Below, piece after piece: positions 53,592-63,225 of a stretch of 64,000 bases of DNA. Below the pieces are notes generated by a model. The model saw only the letters and a program-made list of their open reading frames with translations. It was not told where the DNA came from and did no database searches. The stretch is taken from contig NZ_LSGW01000103.1 in NCBI RefSeq assembly GCF_001643305.1, positions 1-64,000 of the forward strand. Reading direction: 5' to 3'. A program made the translations under genes and the position numbers. The DNA comes from Aeromonas salmonicida subsp. salmonicida (GTDB lineage Bacteria > Pseudomonadota > Gammaproteobacteria > Enterobacterales > Aeromonadaceae). Within the stretch, counting starts at the first letter, position 1. Every line of letters begins with the position of its first letter.

Positions 53592-55661
53592 TCACTGCAG
53601 CAGGGAGATATCCGCGACTTGCAGGAACAGGTTGCGCAGGTTGTTCAGCAACGCCAGACGGTTGGCCTTGAGGGCTTCGTCGTCGGCCATCACCATCACT
53701 TCGTTGAAGAAGGTGTCGACCGGCTCGCGCAGGGCGGCCAGACGGGTGAGGGCAGCCTGATAGTCACCGGCAGCGAACAGCGGGGCCAGTTCGGCTTGCA
53801 GTTCGGCAACCTGGGTGGCCAGCGCCTTCTCGGCAGCGTCTTGCAGCAGTTCCGGTTTGACGGCAGTCGGCAGTTCGCCTTCGACCTTGGCCAGAATGTT
53901 GCTGACGCGCTTGTTGGCAGCAGCCAATGCCAGTGCGGCATCCAGACTGCGGAAGTGGCTGACGGCCTTGACGCGACGATCGAAGTCGAGCGGACGGGTC
54001 GGGCGGCGGGCCAGTACGGCCAGCACCACATCGGCACCTATGCCTTCGTCCTGATAGGCGGCGCGGAAGCGGCCCAGCATAAAGTCGACCACGTCGGTGA
54101 CGACGGTTTTGTTGGTCAGCTTGTCGCCGTAGACGCGTACCGCTTCTTCAACCAGTTCAACCAGATCCAGATCCAGCTGCTTCTCGGTCATGATGCGCAG
54201 GGCACCGATGGCGGCGCGGCGCAGGGCGAAGGGGTCTTTATCGCCTTTGGGCAGCATGCCGATGCCGAAGATACCGGCCAGGGTGTCGAGCTTGTCGGCC
54301 AGCGCAACGGCGCAGGCTTCCAGAGCGGACGGCAGGGCATCACCGGCGAAGCGCGGCATGTACTGCTCGTTCAGGGCCACGGCCACCACTTCGTCTTCGC
54401 CATCGTGACGGGCGTAGTGCATCCCCATCACACCCTGGGTGCTGGCGAACTCGCCGACCATGTTGGTCATGAGATCACACTTGGAGAGCAGACCGGCACG
54501 CTTGGCCTGAGCCACGTTGGCGCCGATGCGCTCGGCGATAAAGCCGGCGACGGTCTCGATGCGCTCGACCTTGGCCTTGACTGTGCCCAGCTGTTGCTGG
54601 AACAGCACGGTTTCAAGGCGCGGCAGGCGGGAGGCCAGAGTCTGCTTCAGGTCGGTCTTGAAGAAGAACTCGGCGTCAGAGAGACGGGGGCGCACCACCT
54701 TCTCGTTGCCGCTGATGATCTGGCTCGGGTCTTTCGACTCTATGTTGGTGACGAAGATGAACTTCGGCAGCAGCTTGCCGTTCTTGTCGTAGACCGGGAA
54801 GTACTTCTGGTCACCCTTCATGGTGTGCACCAGCGCCTCAGCCGGCACGGCCAGGAACTTCTCTTCGAAGTTGGCGGTCAGCACGACCGGCCACTCGACC
54901 AGTGCGGTGACCTCTTCCAGCAGGGCGTCGTCCAGATCGGCAACGCCACCGAAGGCGGCAGCGGCCGCTTCGGCGTCAGCCTTGATCTTGGCCTTGCGCG
55001 CCATGAAGTCGGCAACCACTTTGCCTTTTTCCAGCAGGATCTGCGGGTACTGGCTGGCGTTGTCGATGGTGAACTCGGGCTCGCCCATAAAGCGATGACC
55101 GCGAATTGTGCGGGCAGAGTCGATACCCAGAATGTGAGCGGGCACCAGCTCGCCATCCAGCAGCAGGGTCACGGTAAAGACCGGACGCACGAACTGGATG
55201 GTCTTGTCGCCCCAGCGCATCATCTTGGGGATAGGCAGCTTGGCCAGTGCAGAGGCGACCAGCTCGCCCAGCAGATCTTTGGCCGGACGGCCTTCGACCT
55301 TGGCGGTGTGAACCAGCCACTCACCCTTGTCGGTGACCAGACGCTCGGCCTGTTCAACCGTGATGCCGTTGCCACGGGCCCAGCCTTCGGCAGCCTTGGT
55401 CGGCTTGCCTTCGGCATCGAACGCCTGGGAGACGGCCGGGCCGCGCTTCTCGACGCTCTTGCTCGGCTGCTCGCTGGCCAGCGCGTGTACCTTCAGCGCC
55501 AGGCGGCGCGGTGAGGCAAACCACTCGATGTCGCCGAAGGCCAGATCGGCCTTGGTCAGCTCAGCTTTGAAGTTGTCGGCAAAGGCTTCGGCCAAGGAGC
55601 GCAGGGCTTTTGGCGGCAGCTCAGCTGTGCCGATCTCTACCAGAAATGTATGTTGTGCCAT
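53592..55661 (-). CDS. glyS: Glycyl-tRNA synthetase beta subunit
   Basis: Beta subunit of the alpha2-beta2 glycyl-tRNA synthetase, needed for tRNA binding. The 689-residue length equals that of E. coli GlyS. Recognisable blocks are [15 protein letters not shown] at the start, [17 protein letters not shown]-type [31 protein letters not shown] and [10 protein letters not shown], the HD-like segment. Lies 9 bases after glyQ in the same operon. Confidence 0.97.
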   Translation of the reverse strand: MAQHTFLVEIGTAELPPKALRSLAEAFADNFKAELTKADLAFGDIEWFASPRRLALKVHALASEQPSKSVEKRGPAVSQAFDAEGKPTKAAEGWARGNGITVEQAERLVTDKGEWLVHTAKVEGRPAKDLLGELVASALAKLPIPKMMRWGDKTIQFVRPVFTVTLLLDGELVPAHILGIDSARTIRGHRFMGEPEFTIDNASQYPQILLEKGKVVADFMARKAKIKADAEAAAAAFGGVADLDDALLEEVTALVEWPVVLTANFEEKFLAVPAEALVHTMKGDQKYFPVYDKNGKLLPKFIFVTNIESKDPSQIISGNEKVVRPRLSDAEFFFKTDLKQTLASRLPRLETVLFQQQLGTVKAKVERIETVAGFIAERIGANVAQAKRAGLLSKCDLMTNMVGEFASTQGVMGMHYARHDGEDEVVAVALNEQYMPRFAGDALPSALEACAVALADKLDTLAGIFGIGMLPKGDKDPFALRRAAIGALRIMTEKQLDLDLVELVEEAVRVYGDKLTNKTVVTDVVDFMLGRFRAAYQDEGIGADVVLAVLARRPTRPLDFDRRVKAVSHFRSLDAALALAAANKRVSNILAKVEGELPTAVKPELLQDAAEKALATQVAELQAELAPLFAAGDYQAALTRLAALREPVDTFFNEVMVMADDEALKANRLALLNNLRNLFLQVADISLLQ

Positions 55662-55670
55662 GTCCGTTCC

Positions 55671-56594
55671 TTAACCTTGCTTGTTCTCAGTGCGCTTGCA
55701 CATGGGGAAACCCAGCGCTTCGCGGGAGGCGTAGTAGGCCTCGGCCACGGCCTTGGTCAGGGTGCGAATGCGCAATATGTAGCGCTGACGCTCGGTGACC
55801 GAGATGGCCTTGCGGGCATCCAGCAGGTTGAAGGAGTGGGCAGCTTTCAGAATGCGCTCGTAAGCGGGCAGCGGCAGCGGTGTTTCCAGTGCCAGCAGGT
55901 GCTGGGCCTCTTTCTCGTACTGTTCGAAGCAGTGGAACAGGAAGTCCACGTCGGCGTGTTCGAAGTTGTAGGTGGACTGCTCCACTTCGTTCTGGTGAAA
56001 GACATCGCCGTAGGTGGTCTTGCCCAGCGGGCCATCGGACCACACCAGGTCGTAGACGCTGTCCACGCCCTGGATGTACATGGCCAGACGCTCGAGACCA
56101 TAGGTGATCTCGCCGGTCACCGGCTTGCACTCCAGGCCGCCAACTTGCTGGAAGTAGGTGAACTGAGTCACTTCCATGCCGTTGAGCCACACTTCCCAGC
56201 CCAGACCCCAGGCACCCAGCGTCGGGTTTTCCCAGTTGTCTTCCACGAAGCGGATGTCGTGGATTTCAGGATCCATGCCCAGCTCTTTCAGCGAGCCGAG
56301 GTAGAGTTCCTGGATGTTGTCGGGGGAAGGCTTGATGATCACCTGGAACTGGTAGTAGTGCTGCAGGCGGTTCGGGTTTTCACCGTAGCGGCCGTCGGTC
56401 GGACGGCGGGACGGTTGCACGTAAGCGCAGGCGATGGGCTCCGGGCCCAGAGCGCGCAGACAGGTCATGGGGTGTGAAGTACCGGCACCCACTTCCATGT
56501 CCAGCGGCTGAATAATGGTACAGCCCTGGCGGGACCAATAGTCCTGCAGCTGCAGGATCAGGCCCTGAAAGGTTTTGACATCGAATTTTTGCAT
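55671..56594 (-). CDS. glyQ: Glycyl-tRNA synthetase alpha subunit
   Basis: Catalytic class II alpha subunit, 307 residues (E. coli 303). Conserved motifs are [67 protein letters not shown] (motif 2) and [33 protein letters not shown] (motif 3). First gene of glyQS. Confidence 0.98.
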   Translation of the reverse strand: MQKFDVKTFQGLILQLQDYWSRQGCTIIQPLDMEVGAGTSHPMTCLRALGPEPIACAYVQPSRRPTDGRYGENPNRLQHYYQFQVIIKPSPDNIQELYLGSLKELGMDPEIHDIRFVEDNWENPTLGAWGLGWEVWLNGMEVTQFTYFQQVGGLECKPVTGEITYGLERLAMYIQGVDSVYDLVWSDGPLGKTTYGDVFHQNEVEQSTYNFEHADVDFLFHCFEQYEKEAQHLLALETPLPLPAYERILKAAHSFNLLDARKAISVTERQRYILRIRTLTKAVAEAYYASREALGFPMCKRTENKQG

Positions 56595-56815
56595 AGTGTT
56601 TTTCGCGCGAAGTGAAATCAGAGCAAGATTTGCTGAATGTGAACCGAAGGAGTATACCGTCTGGCATGGTCGGATAATAGGCGAAATTGTAGGGGATTCA
56701 TGGGGCGGGGCTGCGCCGGGCCTGGTTGGCCCGGGATGAAAGCCCCCTCATGTGGCCGATGAAATCCCCTTGTCGGACAGAGAGTCGGGCAGAGAAAAAT
56801 AACAGGAGACGAAGA

Positions 56816-57262
56816 ATGGAACTGCGCTGCGCCTGGGTGACCAAGGACCCGGAATATATCGAATACCATGACAAGCAGTGGGGCCGGCCGGTCTATGACT
56901 CCCGCGAGCTGTTTGCCAAGCTCTGCCTCGATGGCCAGCAGGCGGGGCTGTCGTGGATCACCATCTTGAAGCGTACCGAGAGCTACCATCGCGCCTATCT
57001 GGCGTTGCAGGCGCAGGGGATCGACTTCGCCGACTTCCTCTGGGGCTTCGTCGGTGGCGCTCCCATGGTCAACCAGCGGCAGGGCAACGGCGATATTCCG
57101 GCCACATCAAAGGAGTCGGATGCCATGTCGAAGGCGCTCAAGAAGCTCGGCTTCAACTTCGTCGGCAGCACGATTTGCTACGCCTTCATGCAGGCAGTGG
57201 GGATGGTGAACGATCATCTGGTCAGCTGCCCCTGCCACGCCGAGTGTCAGCAGCCCGCCTGA
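56816..57262 (+). pseudogene. tag: 3-methyladenine DNA glycosylase I with ~40-residue internal deletion
   Basis: Tag excises 3-methyladenine from DNA and normally has about 187 residues. This frame has 148. The start MELRCAWVTKDPEYIEYHDKQWG and end KALKKLGFNFVGSTICYAFMQAVGMVNDHLVSC are normal and keep the zinc ligands C5, H18, H134 and C138. After KRTESYHRA (residue 60, nt 56990-56995) the middle part with the helix-hairpin-helix DNA-binding region is gone, and the frame resumes at YLALQAQG. The loss is in frame, about 120 bp, and fits recombination between CGCGCC words. D39 stands where E. coli has the catalytic-site E38. Probably inactive. Confidence 0.85.
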
Positions 57263-57517
57263 GGCTGCTTATCGATTGCGCCAGGCTCCCGCCAATAGGC
57301 TATCGGTCACGCCGAATGGCCTGGGGGGGTCGGCCATCCTCTTCCTTGCGACAAATTCGGCTGCATTTGTAGCCGAATTTGGCCCGCCAAGCGCCGCTGG
57401 CGCGCAAAAAACACCCACTCTCGCCAGCCGTTCAGACCTGCGTCAGACAATGGCGTGATGGCGCGTTACAATCCGGCCCCCGGCATGGTGCCGGACTGTA
57501 TTCATAGAGGTTTTTTC

Positions 57518-58174
57518 ATGCGAGCCAAGATACTGGTGCCAGCCCTGGCACTGACTATTGCCCTGACCGGCTGTACTACCAATCCCTATACTGGCGAACA
57601 GCAGACTGGCAAGGCCGCCTGGGGTGCGCTGGCCGGTGCCGCGACGGGCGCCGCCGTGGGGGCGATCTCCTCCAGCAAGGGGGATCGCAAGAAGGGTATT
57701 CTGACTGGCGTGGCCGCCGGCGCCGCCCTGGGTGGCGGTATCGGTTACTACATGGACGTGCAGGAAGCCAAGCTGCGCGAGAAGCTGCAGGGCACTGGCG
57801 TCAGCGTGACCCGCAATGGCGACGAGCTGATCCTCAATATGCCGAACAACGTCACTTTCGATAGCTCCAGCGCCCAGCTCAAAGCGGCCGGTGCCAATAC
57901 CCTGTCCGGCGTTGCCATGGTGGTTGCCGAGTTCGACAAGACCCGCCTGAACGTGGTCGGTCACACCGACAGCACAGGCTCTCGCGATCTGAACATGAAG
58001 CTCTCCGCCCAGCGTGCCGATGCCGTAGCCGCCCAGCTGATCGGCCATGGGGTAACGGGTAGCCGTATCTCCACCCAGGGTGTGGGCCCGGATCAGCCGG
58101 TTGCCACCAACAGCACTGCCGCCGGCAAGGCTCAGAACCGCCGGGTGACCATTACCCTGATCCCGACCGCCTAA
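57518..58174 (+). CDS. OmpA-family lipoprotein, YiaD-like
   Basis: A 218-residue outer-membrane lipoprotein. The signal ends in lipobox ALTGC (C19). A glycine-zipper segment GALAGAATGAAVGAI and GVAAGAALGGGIGYYMD follows (about 35-80), then the OmpA-like peptidoglycan-binding domain with NVTFDSSSAQL, VVGHTDSTGSRDLNMKLSAQRA and NRRVTITLIP. Matches E. coli YiaD in plan and length (219). AGAGG precedes ATG 57518; the 255 bases after tag hold no other gene. Confidence 0.9.
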   Translation: MRAKILVPALALTIALTGCTTNPYTGEQQTGKAAWGALAGAATGAAVGAISSSKGDRKKGILTGVAAGAALGGGIGYYMDVQEAKLREKLQGTGVSVTRNGDELILNMPNNVTFDSSSAQLKAAGANTLSGVAMVVAEFDKTRLNVVGHTDSTGSRDLNMKLSAQRADAVAAQLIGHGVTGSRISTQGVGPDQPVATNSTAAGKAQNRRVTITLIPTA

Positions 58175-58195
58175 GTCGTTCCGGTCTCGGTAACG

Positions 58196-58227
58196 AAAAG
58201 GCCCCGCCAGTGATGGCGGGGCCTTTT
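58196..58227. terminator. Terminator after the YiaD-like gene
   Basis: AAAAGGCCCCGCCA pairs perfectly with TGGCGGGGCCTTTT around GTGA. A and T ends allow use in both directions (the next gene converges). Confidence 0.92.
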
Positions 58228-58295
58228 GCTATCCGGTGTTGCGGACTTAAACGGCCGCGGTGCTTGCGCCAGGGTAGCCAGGCATACCTCTCGGC

Positions 58296-58643
58296 TTAAA
58301 CTGCCGCAGTCAGCTGCACTTCCACCTTGTAGCCTTCGTGGGCAAGGCGGGCTTGTACGCAGGCGCGTACCGGTGCCGTGCCAGCCGGGATCCAGGCATC
58401 CCACTGTTCGTTGAAGGCGGCGATATCCGCAATGTCCTTCAGATAGATGTTGGCCATCAGGATCTTGTCGACCCCGGAGCCGTTGGTTTCCAGCAGGCGC
58501 TGCAGGCTGGTCAGCACTTCGCGGGTTTGCTGGTGAATGTCGGCGTCATCCGTGGCGGGTACTTCCACCACGTAGAGGGTGCCGTTGTGGATGACCACGT
58601 CTGACCAACGCTGGGTGGTACCGACTCGGGTAATGGCTGTCAT
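58296..58643 (-). CDS. RidA/YjgF-family protein
   Basis: A 115-residue protein of the RidA superfamily, trimeric enamine/imine deaminases. The sequence resembles the YoaB-type subgroup: RWSDVVIHNGTLYVVEVP, DIHQQTREVLTSLQRLLE, KILMANIYLKDI and the conserved arginine in PVRACVQARL. Exact substrate is unknown. It lies 19 bases after the TusA-like gene on the same strand. Confidence 0.87.
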   Translation of the reverse strand: MTAITRVGTTQRWSDVVIHNGTLYVVEVPATDDADIHQQTREVLTSLQRLLETNGSGVDKILMANIYLKDIADIAAFNEQWDAWIPAGTAPVRACVQARLAHEGYKVEVQLTAAV

Positions 58644-58662
58644 GTTTGCTCCGAAACTGGGC

Positions 58663-58908
58663 TTATTGACCTTTGCGGATCAGATAGCGGTAGGGGGCCT
58701 GCTCTGTCTCGCTGGCGACCAGGGTGTGATCCATAAAACGGCAGAAACTGGGGATGTCGCGAGTGGTTGAGGGATCGTCGGCGCTGACCAGCAGAGTCTC
58801 GCCCTGGGCCATCAAGCGCACTTTTTTACGCACCATCATTACGGGTTCCGGGCAACGAAGCCCGATTGCATCCAATTCATGGGTTGCGTCGCAGAATAAA
58901 GCACTCAT
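58663..58908 (-). CDS. TusA-family sulfurtransferase
   Basis: An 81-residue protein of the SirA/TusA fold, which passes persulfide sulfur. The active cysteine is in [17 protein letters not shown], the typical CPxP motif, with [18 protein letters not shown] next. ATG 58908 (MSALFCDA) is chosen; a TTG one codon upstream is the only alternative. Whether it is the tRNA-thiolation TusA or a paralogue cannot be decided. The RidA-like gene follows. Confidence 0.87.
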   Translation of the reverse strand: MSALFCDATHELDAIGLRCPEPVMMVRKKVRLMAQGETLLVSADDPSTTRDIPSFCRFMDHTLVASETEQAPYRYLIRKGQ

Positions 58909-59079
58909 CAATAATCAACCTTCAACCAATTCAGCTGCCAATGATACTAAAGGCGAAAAAATAATCAAACAATGAGGCCTGCATGCAGCATATGTAACCA
59001 AAGTGTGATCTGGCCCTACCCACATCTCGCCTTATGAGTAATATAAAAATTGAATCATATTCAACAAGGAGGTGTGAAT

Positions 59080-59271
59080 ATGCAGGTCTCCTACGGCAGA
59101 TTGCAAGCCTACGCAGGCATGGGGTTCTTGGCTTTCGCCATGATAGTGATGGGCAGCCCGATCGGTAATACCGGCACCTGGTTCGGTGCCATGGTGATGA
59201 TAGGGTTGGGGCTCTGGATCGAGCTCAGCGATTACTACGACGAAGATGAGGACGAGAACGACAATCCTTGA
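59080..59271 (+). CDS. Small membrane protein with acidic tail, unknown function
   Basis: A 63-residue protein. Two hydrophobic helices (about 13-28 and 37-52) are followed by a very acidic end (DYYDEDEDENDNP). A near-perfect ribosome binding site AAGGAGGTG precedes ATG 59080 by 6 bases, which makes real translation likely. No family is recognised. It stands alone between two terminator-flanked regions. Confidence 0.75.
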   Translation: MQVSYGRLQAYAGMGFLAFAMIVMGSPIGNTGTWFGAMVMIGLGLWIELSDYYDEDEDENDNP

Positions 59272-59292
59272 ACAGTCAGCTTTTCCCACAAT

Positions 59293-59322
59293 GACAAAGG
59301 CGGATCACCATCCGCCTTTGTC
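59293..59322. terminator. Terminator after the small membrane protein gene
   Basis: GACAAAGGCGGAT pairs perfectly with ATCCGCCTTTGTC around CACC, followed by GTTT. It lies between convergent genes. Confidence 0.88.
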
Positions 59323-59345
59323 GTTTCTGGCTGTCGAGAAAGGGA

Positions 59346-60584
59346 CTAGCGGGTCGAGCGCATGGCCCGCTCCAGATGCAACGCCGTCTGCTGCGGATTG
59401 GCATTGGGATCGTTGAAGAAGTTGCTCAGCACATCCATGATCGCCTGGCGCATGTTGGTCGGCGTGGCCATCCCTTCCGCCATGCTGGGCAGCAGATTGC
59501 CCTCTCGCTCCGCCAGCAGGAAATCCTGATAGGAGCGCAGGGCGCAGCGATCGAACTTGCTCATGTCCGGCTTGGTAAGGGCGGGGATCGAGCCCTTCAC
59601 CCGGTTGAACTCCTGCTGGAAGCGCGGCGTCATCAGCAACTGGGCCAGCTCGCCCTGCGCCTGCAACTGGGCGGGATCCCGCTGCTTGAACATGGCGATG
59701 GAGTCCAGGTTATAGCTGAACAGACCGTCGCTGCCCGGGCTGGGCAGGCATTCTATGTCTTCACCCGGCCTGTAGTTGCTCACGCTCAGTTCCCCCTTCA
59801 CCCAGTCCCCCATCAGCTGCATGGCGGCTTCGCCGGTTTCCAGCTGGGTGGTAGCTTGATGCCACTTCAAACCGACGAAGCTCTTGGGCACGTAGGCGCG
59901 CAACTGCTGGAAGCGGGTCAGCACCCGTACCATGTCGGGGCCGGTCAGGGTCGCGCCGTCCAGTTCGACGAAGGCCTTGCGATAGAAATCCTTGCCTCCC
60001 TCGCCCAGCGCCACCGTTTCGAACAGCACCGCCAGCTGCCAGGGTTCGTTGCCGATGGCGAGCGGTGTGATGTTCTGTGCCTTGAGCTGCTCTGCCACCA
60101 CCACAAACTGGTTCCAGTCGGTGGGTGGGGTCAGCTCCATCTTGTCGAACACCTTGCGGTTGAGCCAGAGCCAGTTGACGCGGTGAATGCCGGTGGGCAC
60201 CGCCATCAGGGCACCATTCTGGCTGAGGGTTTCGCGCACCATGGCCGGTAGCTGCGGATACCAGCCGAGGTGTTCGGCCATGGGAGTGAGGTCGCGCAGA
60301 AAACCGAGTCCGGCCCACTCCCGCAACTCGTAGCCCTTGAGGTGTGCCGCTTCCGGCGGGTTGGCCGCCAGCGCCCGGCTCTTGAGTACCGTCATGGCGC
60401 TCTTGCCACCGCCGCCCTGCACAGCGAAATCGTTCCACTGGTTGCCCTGCTCGGTCCACTCGGACTTAAGCACCTCCACCGCCTTGGCTTCGCCACCGGA
60501 AGTCCACCAGTGCAGCACCTCCACCTGGGAGGCGCCTACAGGCAGGGAGAGCAGGGCGGCAATGGCAAACGGGAACAACTTCAT
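59346..60584 (-). CDS. Sugar-type ABC solute-binding protein (family 1), orphan
   Basis: A 412-residue periplasmic binding protein. The signal peptide MKLFPFAIAALLSLPVGAS is followed by VEVLHWWTSGGEAKAVEVL, typical for glucose/mannose-binding proteins of the GtsA type; GNEPWQLAVLFE and MQLMGDWVKGEL are also typical. ATG 60584 is chosen as the start of the signal peptide. No permease or ATPase genes are near. The neighbours upstream on the same strand are a sensor kinase and a response regulator, so it may assist sugar sensing. Confidence 0.83.
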   Translation of the reverse strand: MKLFPFAIAALLSLPVGASQVEVLHWWTSGGEAKAVEVLKSEWTEQGNQWNDFAVQGGGGKSAMTVLKSRALAANPPEAAHLKGYELREWAGLGFLRDLTPMAEHLGWYPQLPAMVRETLSQNGALMAVPTGIHRVNWLWLNRKVFDKMELTPPTDWNQFVVVAEQLKAQNITPLAIGNEPWQLAVLFETVALGEGGKDFYRKAFVELDGATLTGPDMVRVLTRFQQLRAYVPKSFVGLKWHQATTQLETGEAAMQLMGDWVKGELSVSNYRPGEDIECLPSPGSDGLFSYNLDSIAMFKQRDPAQLQAQGELAQLLMTPRFQQEFNRVKGSIPALTKPDMSKFDRCALRSYQDFLLAEREGNLLPSMAEGMATPTNMRQAIMDVLSNFFNDPNANPQQTALHLERAMRSTR

Positions 60585-60719
60585 ACTGTGACAGCCTTGA
60601 GTGAAGGAGAGTGGTCGGTGCCGACCGCACGCCACCCGTGCAGCACCCCGACGCGCTGGGAGGCGGCAACGGGCGAAGAGATCAGGGTGATGACAGAAAA
60701 AGACAACCACTTCATAAGG

Positions 60720-62165
60720 TTACTGCCTTGGTAGGGAGAGGGTGGCCTGCAGGCCGCCCTGCGGGCGATTTTCCAGCACCAGATCGCCGCCGTGGGCGTG
60801 GGCTATGTTGCGGGCTATGCCCAAGCCAAGGCCGGTGCCGGCCAGATCCGTGCTGAGCCGGTAGTAGGGCTCGAAGATGCGCTCGAACTGATCGTCCGGC
60901 AGGCCGGGGCCCTCATCCATGATGAAGAGGATCAGCATCTCCTCGTCGTCCATGATGATGATGCGCACCTTCTGGCCGTACTTGATGCCGTTGTCCACCA
61001 GGTTGCCGATGCAGCGCTTGAGCGCCAGCGGCTTGCCACGGTAGAGCTGCTTGCAGTGGCCCTCTATGGTCAGCCGTTCGTCATGCAGGTTCATGGACTC
61101 GGCCATCTGCTCCAGCATGGCGTCTATGTCCAGCTGCTCTATGTTCTCGTGGATGTCGGTGTCTTTCACCGTCTGCAGCGCCCCCTTGACCATCAGCTCC
61201 AGCTCGTCCAGATCCTTGTTGAACTTGCCGATCTGCACCTCGTCGTCGAGCAGCTCGACCCGCAGCCGCAGCCGGGTGATGGGGGTCTTGAGATCGTGGG
61301 AGATGGAGCTGAACAGCCGCTCTCTATCATCGATATAGCGGCGGATGCGGTGCTGCATGATGTTGAAAGCGCGGGTGGCCGCCACGATTTCTGACGCCCC
61401 TTCCTCTTTGAGCGAAGGTTGGTCTATATCCTTGCCCAGGTTGACCGCCGCCTTGGCGAGCCGACGCAGCGGGCGAGTCTGCCAGCGCACCAGCAGGAAG
61501 GTGAAGAAACAAAGGAAGACAGTCATCAGGGCGATGAAACGCACCTGGTTGCTCGGCATCACAGTATCGTCGAGGGTCATGTAGGGAGCGGGCAGCAGGG
61601 CCGCCAGATAGAGCCATTCACCCGGCTCTATCTCGATCTGGGTCACCAGCACGGGCGGATTGAGCGGCTCCAGCGACAGGGTATAGCGGGCCCAGGAGGA
61701 GGGCAGATCCGCCAGCAGGATGTCGTTGTTGAAGACGTGCAGGTCCTCGGGGCGGGAGAAATCCACCTTGATGGCCATGGCGTCCGAGAGCTTGCGGACC
61801 AGCACCCCTTGTACCTCTTTGAGCACCAGCGTCTTGCGCTCGCTGTCGGGGATGGCGCTGATGTGGATCTCTTCCTCGTTGAGTGACACGAAGAAGCGGC
61901 TCCCCCCCATATTGCGCAGCTGATCCAGCGCTATGTGGCGGTACTGCAGCGGAAGGGATTTGAAGAAGTTGACGGTGGAGGCGGCCGACAGTGCCAGATT
62001 GCGGGTGGTGCTGAGCATGCCTTCCAGCTCCCGTTTCTGGATCTGTTGCATCCAGATACCGGTGAGAATGGTCTGGGAGAGCAGGATGGCGAGCAGCAGC
62101 AACAGCAGCATCCGCGACAGCAGGGAGCGGGGAACCAGCGCCCGCCAGAACCAGCCACTCCTCAT
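60720..62165 (-). CDS. Two-component sensor histidine kinase
   Basis: A 481-residue inner-membrane kinase. Two helices (about 13-35 and 208-226) bracket a ~170-residue periplasmic domain; HAMP follows (to ~280), then the dimerisation helix with H290 in SSISHDLKTPITRLRLR, and the ATPase domain with NLVDNGIKYG, DEGPGLP and GTGLGLGIARNIAHAHGG. All catalytic boxes are intact. It follows the response regulator by 51 bases and precedes the sugar-binding protein gene, similar in theme to glucose-sensing GtrS/GltR of Pseudomonas. Signal not known. Confidence 0.93.
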   Translation of the reverse strand: MRSGWFWRALVPRSLLSRMLLLLLLAILLSQTILTGIWMQQIQKRELEGMLSTTRNLALSAASTVNFFKSLPLQYRHIALDQLRNMGGSRFFVSLNEEEIHISAIPDSERKTLVLKEVQGVLVRKLSDAMAIKVDFSRPEDLHVFNNDILLADLPSSWARYTLSLEPLNPPVLVTQIEIEPGEWLYLAALLPAPYMTLDDTVMPSNQVRFIALMTVFLCFFTFLLVRWQTRPLRRLAKAAVNLGKDIDQPSLKEEGASEIVAATRAFNIMQHRIRRYIDDRERLFSSISHDLKTPITRLRLRVELLDDEVQIGKFNKDLDELELMVKGALQTVKDTDIHENIEQLDIDAMLEQMAESMNLHDERLTIEGHCKQLYRGKPLALKRCIGNLVDNGIKYGQKVRIIIMDDEEMLILFIMDEGPGLPDDQFERIFEPYYRLSTDLAGTGLGLGIARNIAHAHGGDLVLENRPQGGLQATLSLPRQ

Positions 62166-62216
62166 GGGATCTCGTGCCTTTTGTCGTTCAGCATGCCGTT
62201 GCTACCTTTTTACCCT

Positions 62217-62939
62217 TCACGGGATCTCGTGTACTTCGGCAATCAGCATATAGCCACTGCCGCGTATGGTCTTGATGATGCGCGGGCTCTTGCCGTTGTC
62301 ACCCAGCTTCTGGCGCAGACGGCTGATCTGCACGTCGATGCCGCGCTCCATCGGCAGGCTCTCGCGGCCCCGGGTCGCGTCCGAGATGGTGTCCCTGTCC
62401 AGCACCACGCCGGGTTGCTGCAGGAACATGCCGAGCAGCAGGGCGTCGCTGCCGGAGAGATCCAGCAGGCTGCCATCGTCGTGGGTCAGCTGGTGGCTCA
62501 GGGTGTCCAGGGTCCATTCGGCAAAACGCAGGCGGCGGCTCGGTTCTTTCTCTTTTTCCGGCTGGCGGAATTCGGCGCGGCGCAGCAACGCCTTGATGCG
62601 AGCCTGCAGCTCGCGCGGGCTGAACGGCTTGGCGATGTAGTCGTCGGCGCCGAGTTCGAGGCCGATCACCCTGTCTGCCTCATCGGAGGCTGCGGTCAGC
62701 ATTATGATGGGTACCTGGGAGTCGCGACGGATCTGTTGGCACAGGGTAAAGCCGTCGTCGCCTGGCATCATGATATCGAGAATAATCAGGTCCGGGCTGT
62801 GCAGGGCGAGCTGCTGGCGCATCTCGTTGCCTTCCGCCGCCGTCAATACCTGGAAACCGGCCCTGGTCAGGTATTCATTGAGCAGCTCGCGGATCTCTTG
62901 GTCGTCGTCGACGATCAGCAGTTGTTTGCTCGTTGACAT
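62217..62939 (-). CDS. OmpR-family response regulator
   Basis: A 240-residue regulator. Receiver domain: D11-D13 acidic pocket in IVDDDQ, phospho-acceptor D55 in ILDIMMPG, T82 and K104 in AKPFSP. The C-terminal winged helix reads LDLSGSDALLLGMFLQQPG and ERGIDVQISRLRQKLGD to IKTIRGSGYML. ATG 62939 (MSTSKQLL) is the likely start; ATG 62951 is possible but has a ribosome site placed too close. First gene of the regulator-kinase pair. Confidence 0.93.
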   Translation of the reverse strand: MSTSKQLLIVDDDQEIRELLNEYLTRAGFQVLTAAEGNEMRQQLALHSPDLIILDIMMPGDDGFTLCQQIRRDSQVPIIMLTAASDEADRVIGLELGADDYIAKPFSPRELQARIKALLRRAEFRQPEKEKEPSRRLRFAEWTLDTLSHQLTHDDGSLLDLSGSDALLLGMFLQQPGVVLDRDTISDATRGRESLPMERGIDVQISRLRQKLGDNGKSPRIIKTIRGSGYMLIAEVHEIP

Positions 62940-63185
62940 ATGTATGTGCATCCACCCATTTTTTTGTGCAGATTGAACCTGTCGGGGGAGCAAAAAGCAA
63001 GCAAGCCCCCCATCTAATGTGAGGTTATGGGCAATATCCTCCCATATAGCGCTCTCTAAATAAAAAAGGCCGACCCAAACGGGGCGGCCAACACGCAGAT
63101 TCCGACGACAGGAGATCACCCCGTGTGGCGATCTCGACAGACTCGATGACGGGCCGGCAAGGCCGACCCCAAAAAAGACAATTCT

Positions 63186-63218
63186 GGCTCGCCCTCACTG
63201 TCGCAGTGAGGGCGAGCC
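63186..63218 (-). terminator. Strong hairpin after fadA
   Basis: GGCTCGCCCTCACTG and CAGTGAGGGCGAGCC form a perfect 15-bp stem with a 3-base loop. It begins 7 bases past the fadA stop. On the minus strand a T run follows after about ten bases. The 247 bases between 62939 and 63186 hold no gene. Confidence 0.8.
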
Positions 63219-63225
63219 GTTGACA

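Noticed and set aside
53511-55514. A 667-codon open frame opposite glyS
   Set aside because: The glyS frame is clearly conserved along its whole length; the opposite frame has a composition of repeats of Gln/His/Gly typical of antisense shadows.
57263-57517. Frames downstream of tag that might restore the missing part
   Set aside because: The region has no similarity to the missing Tag segment; the deletion is internal.
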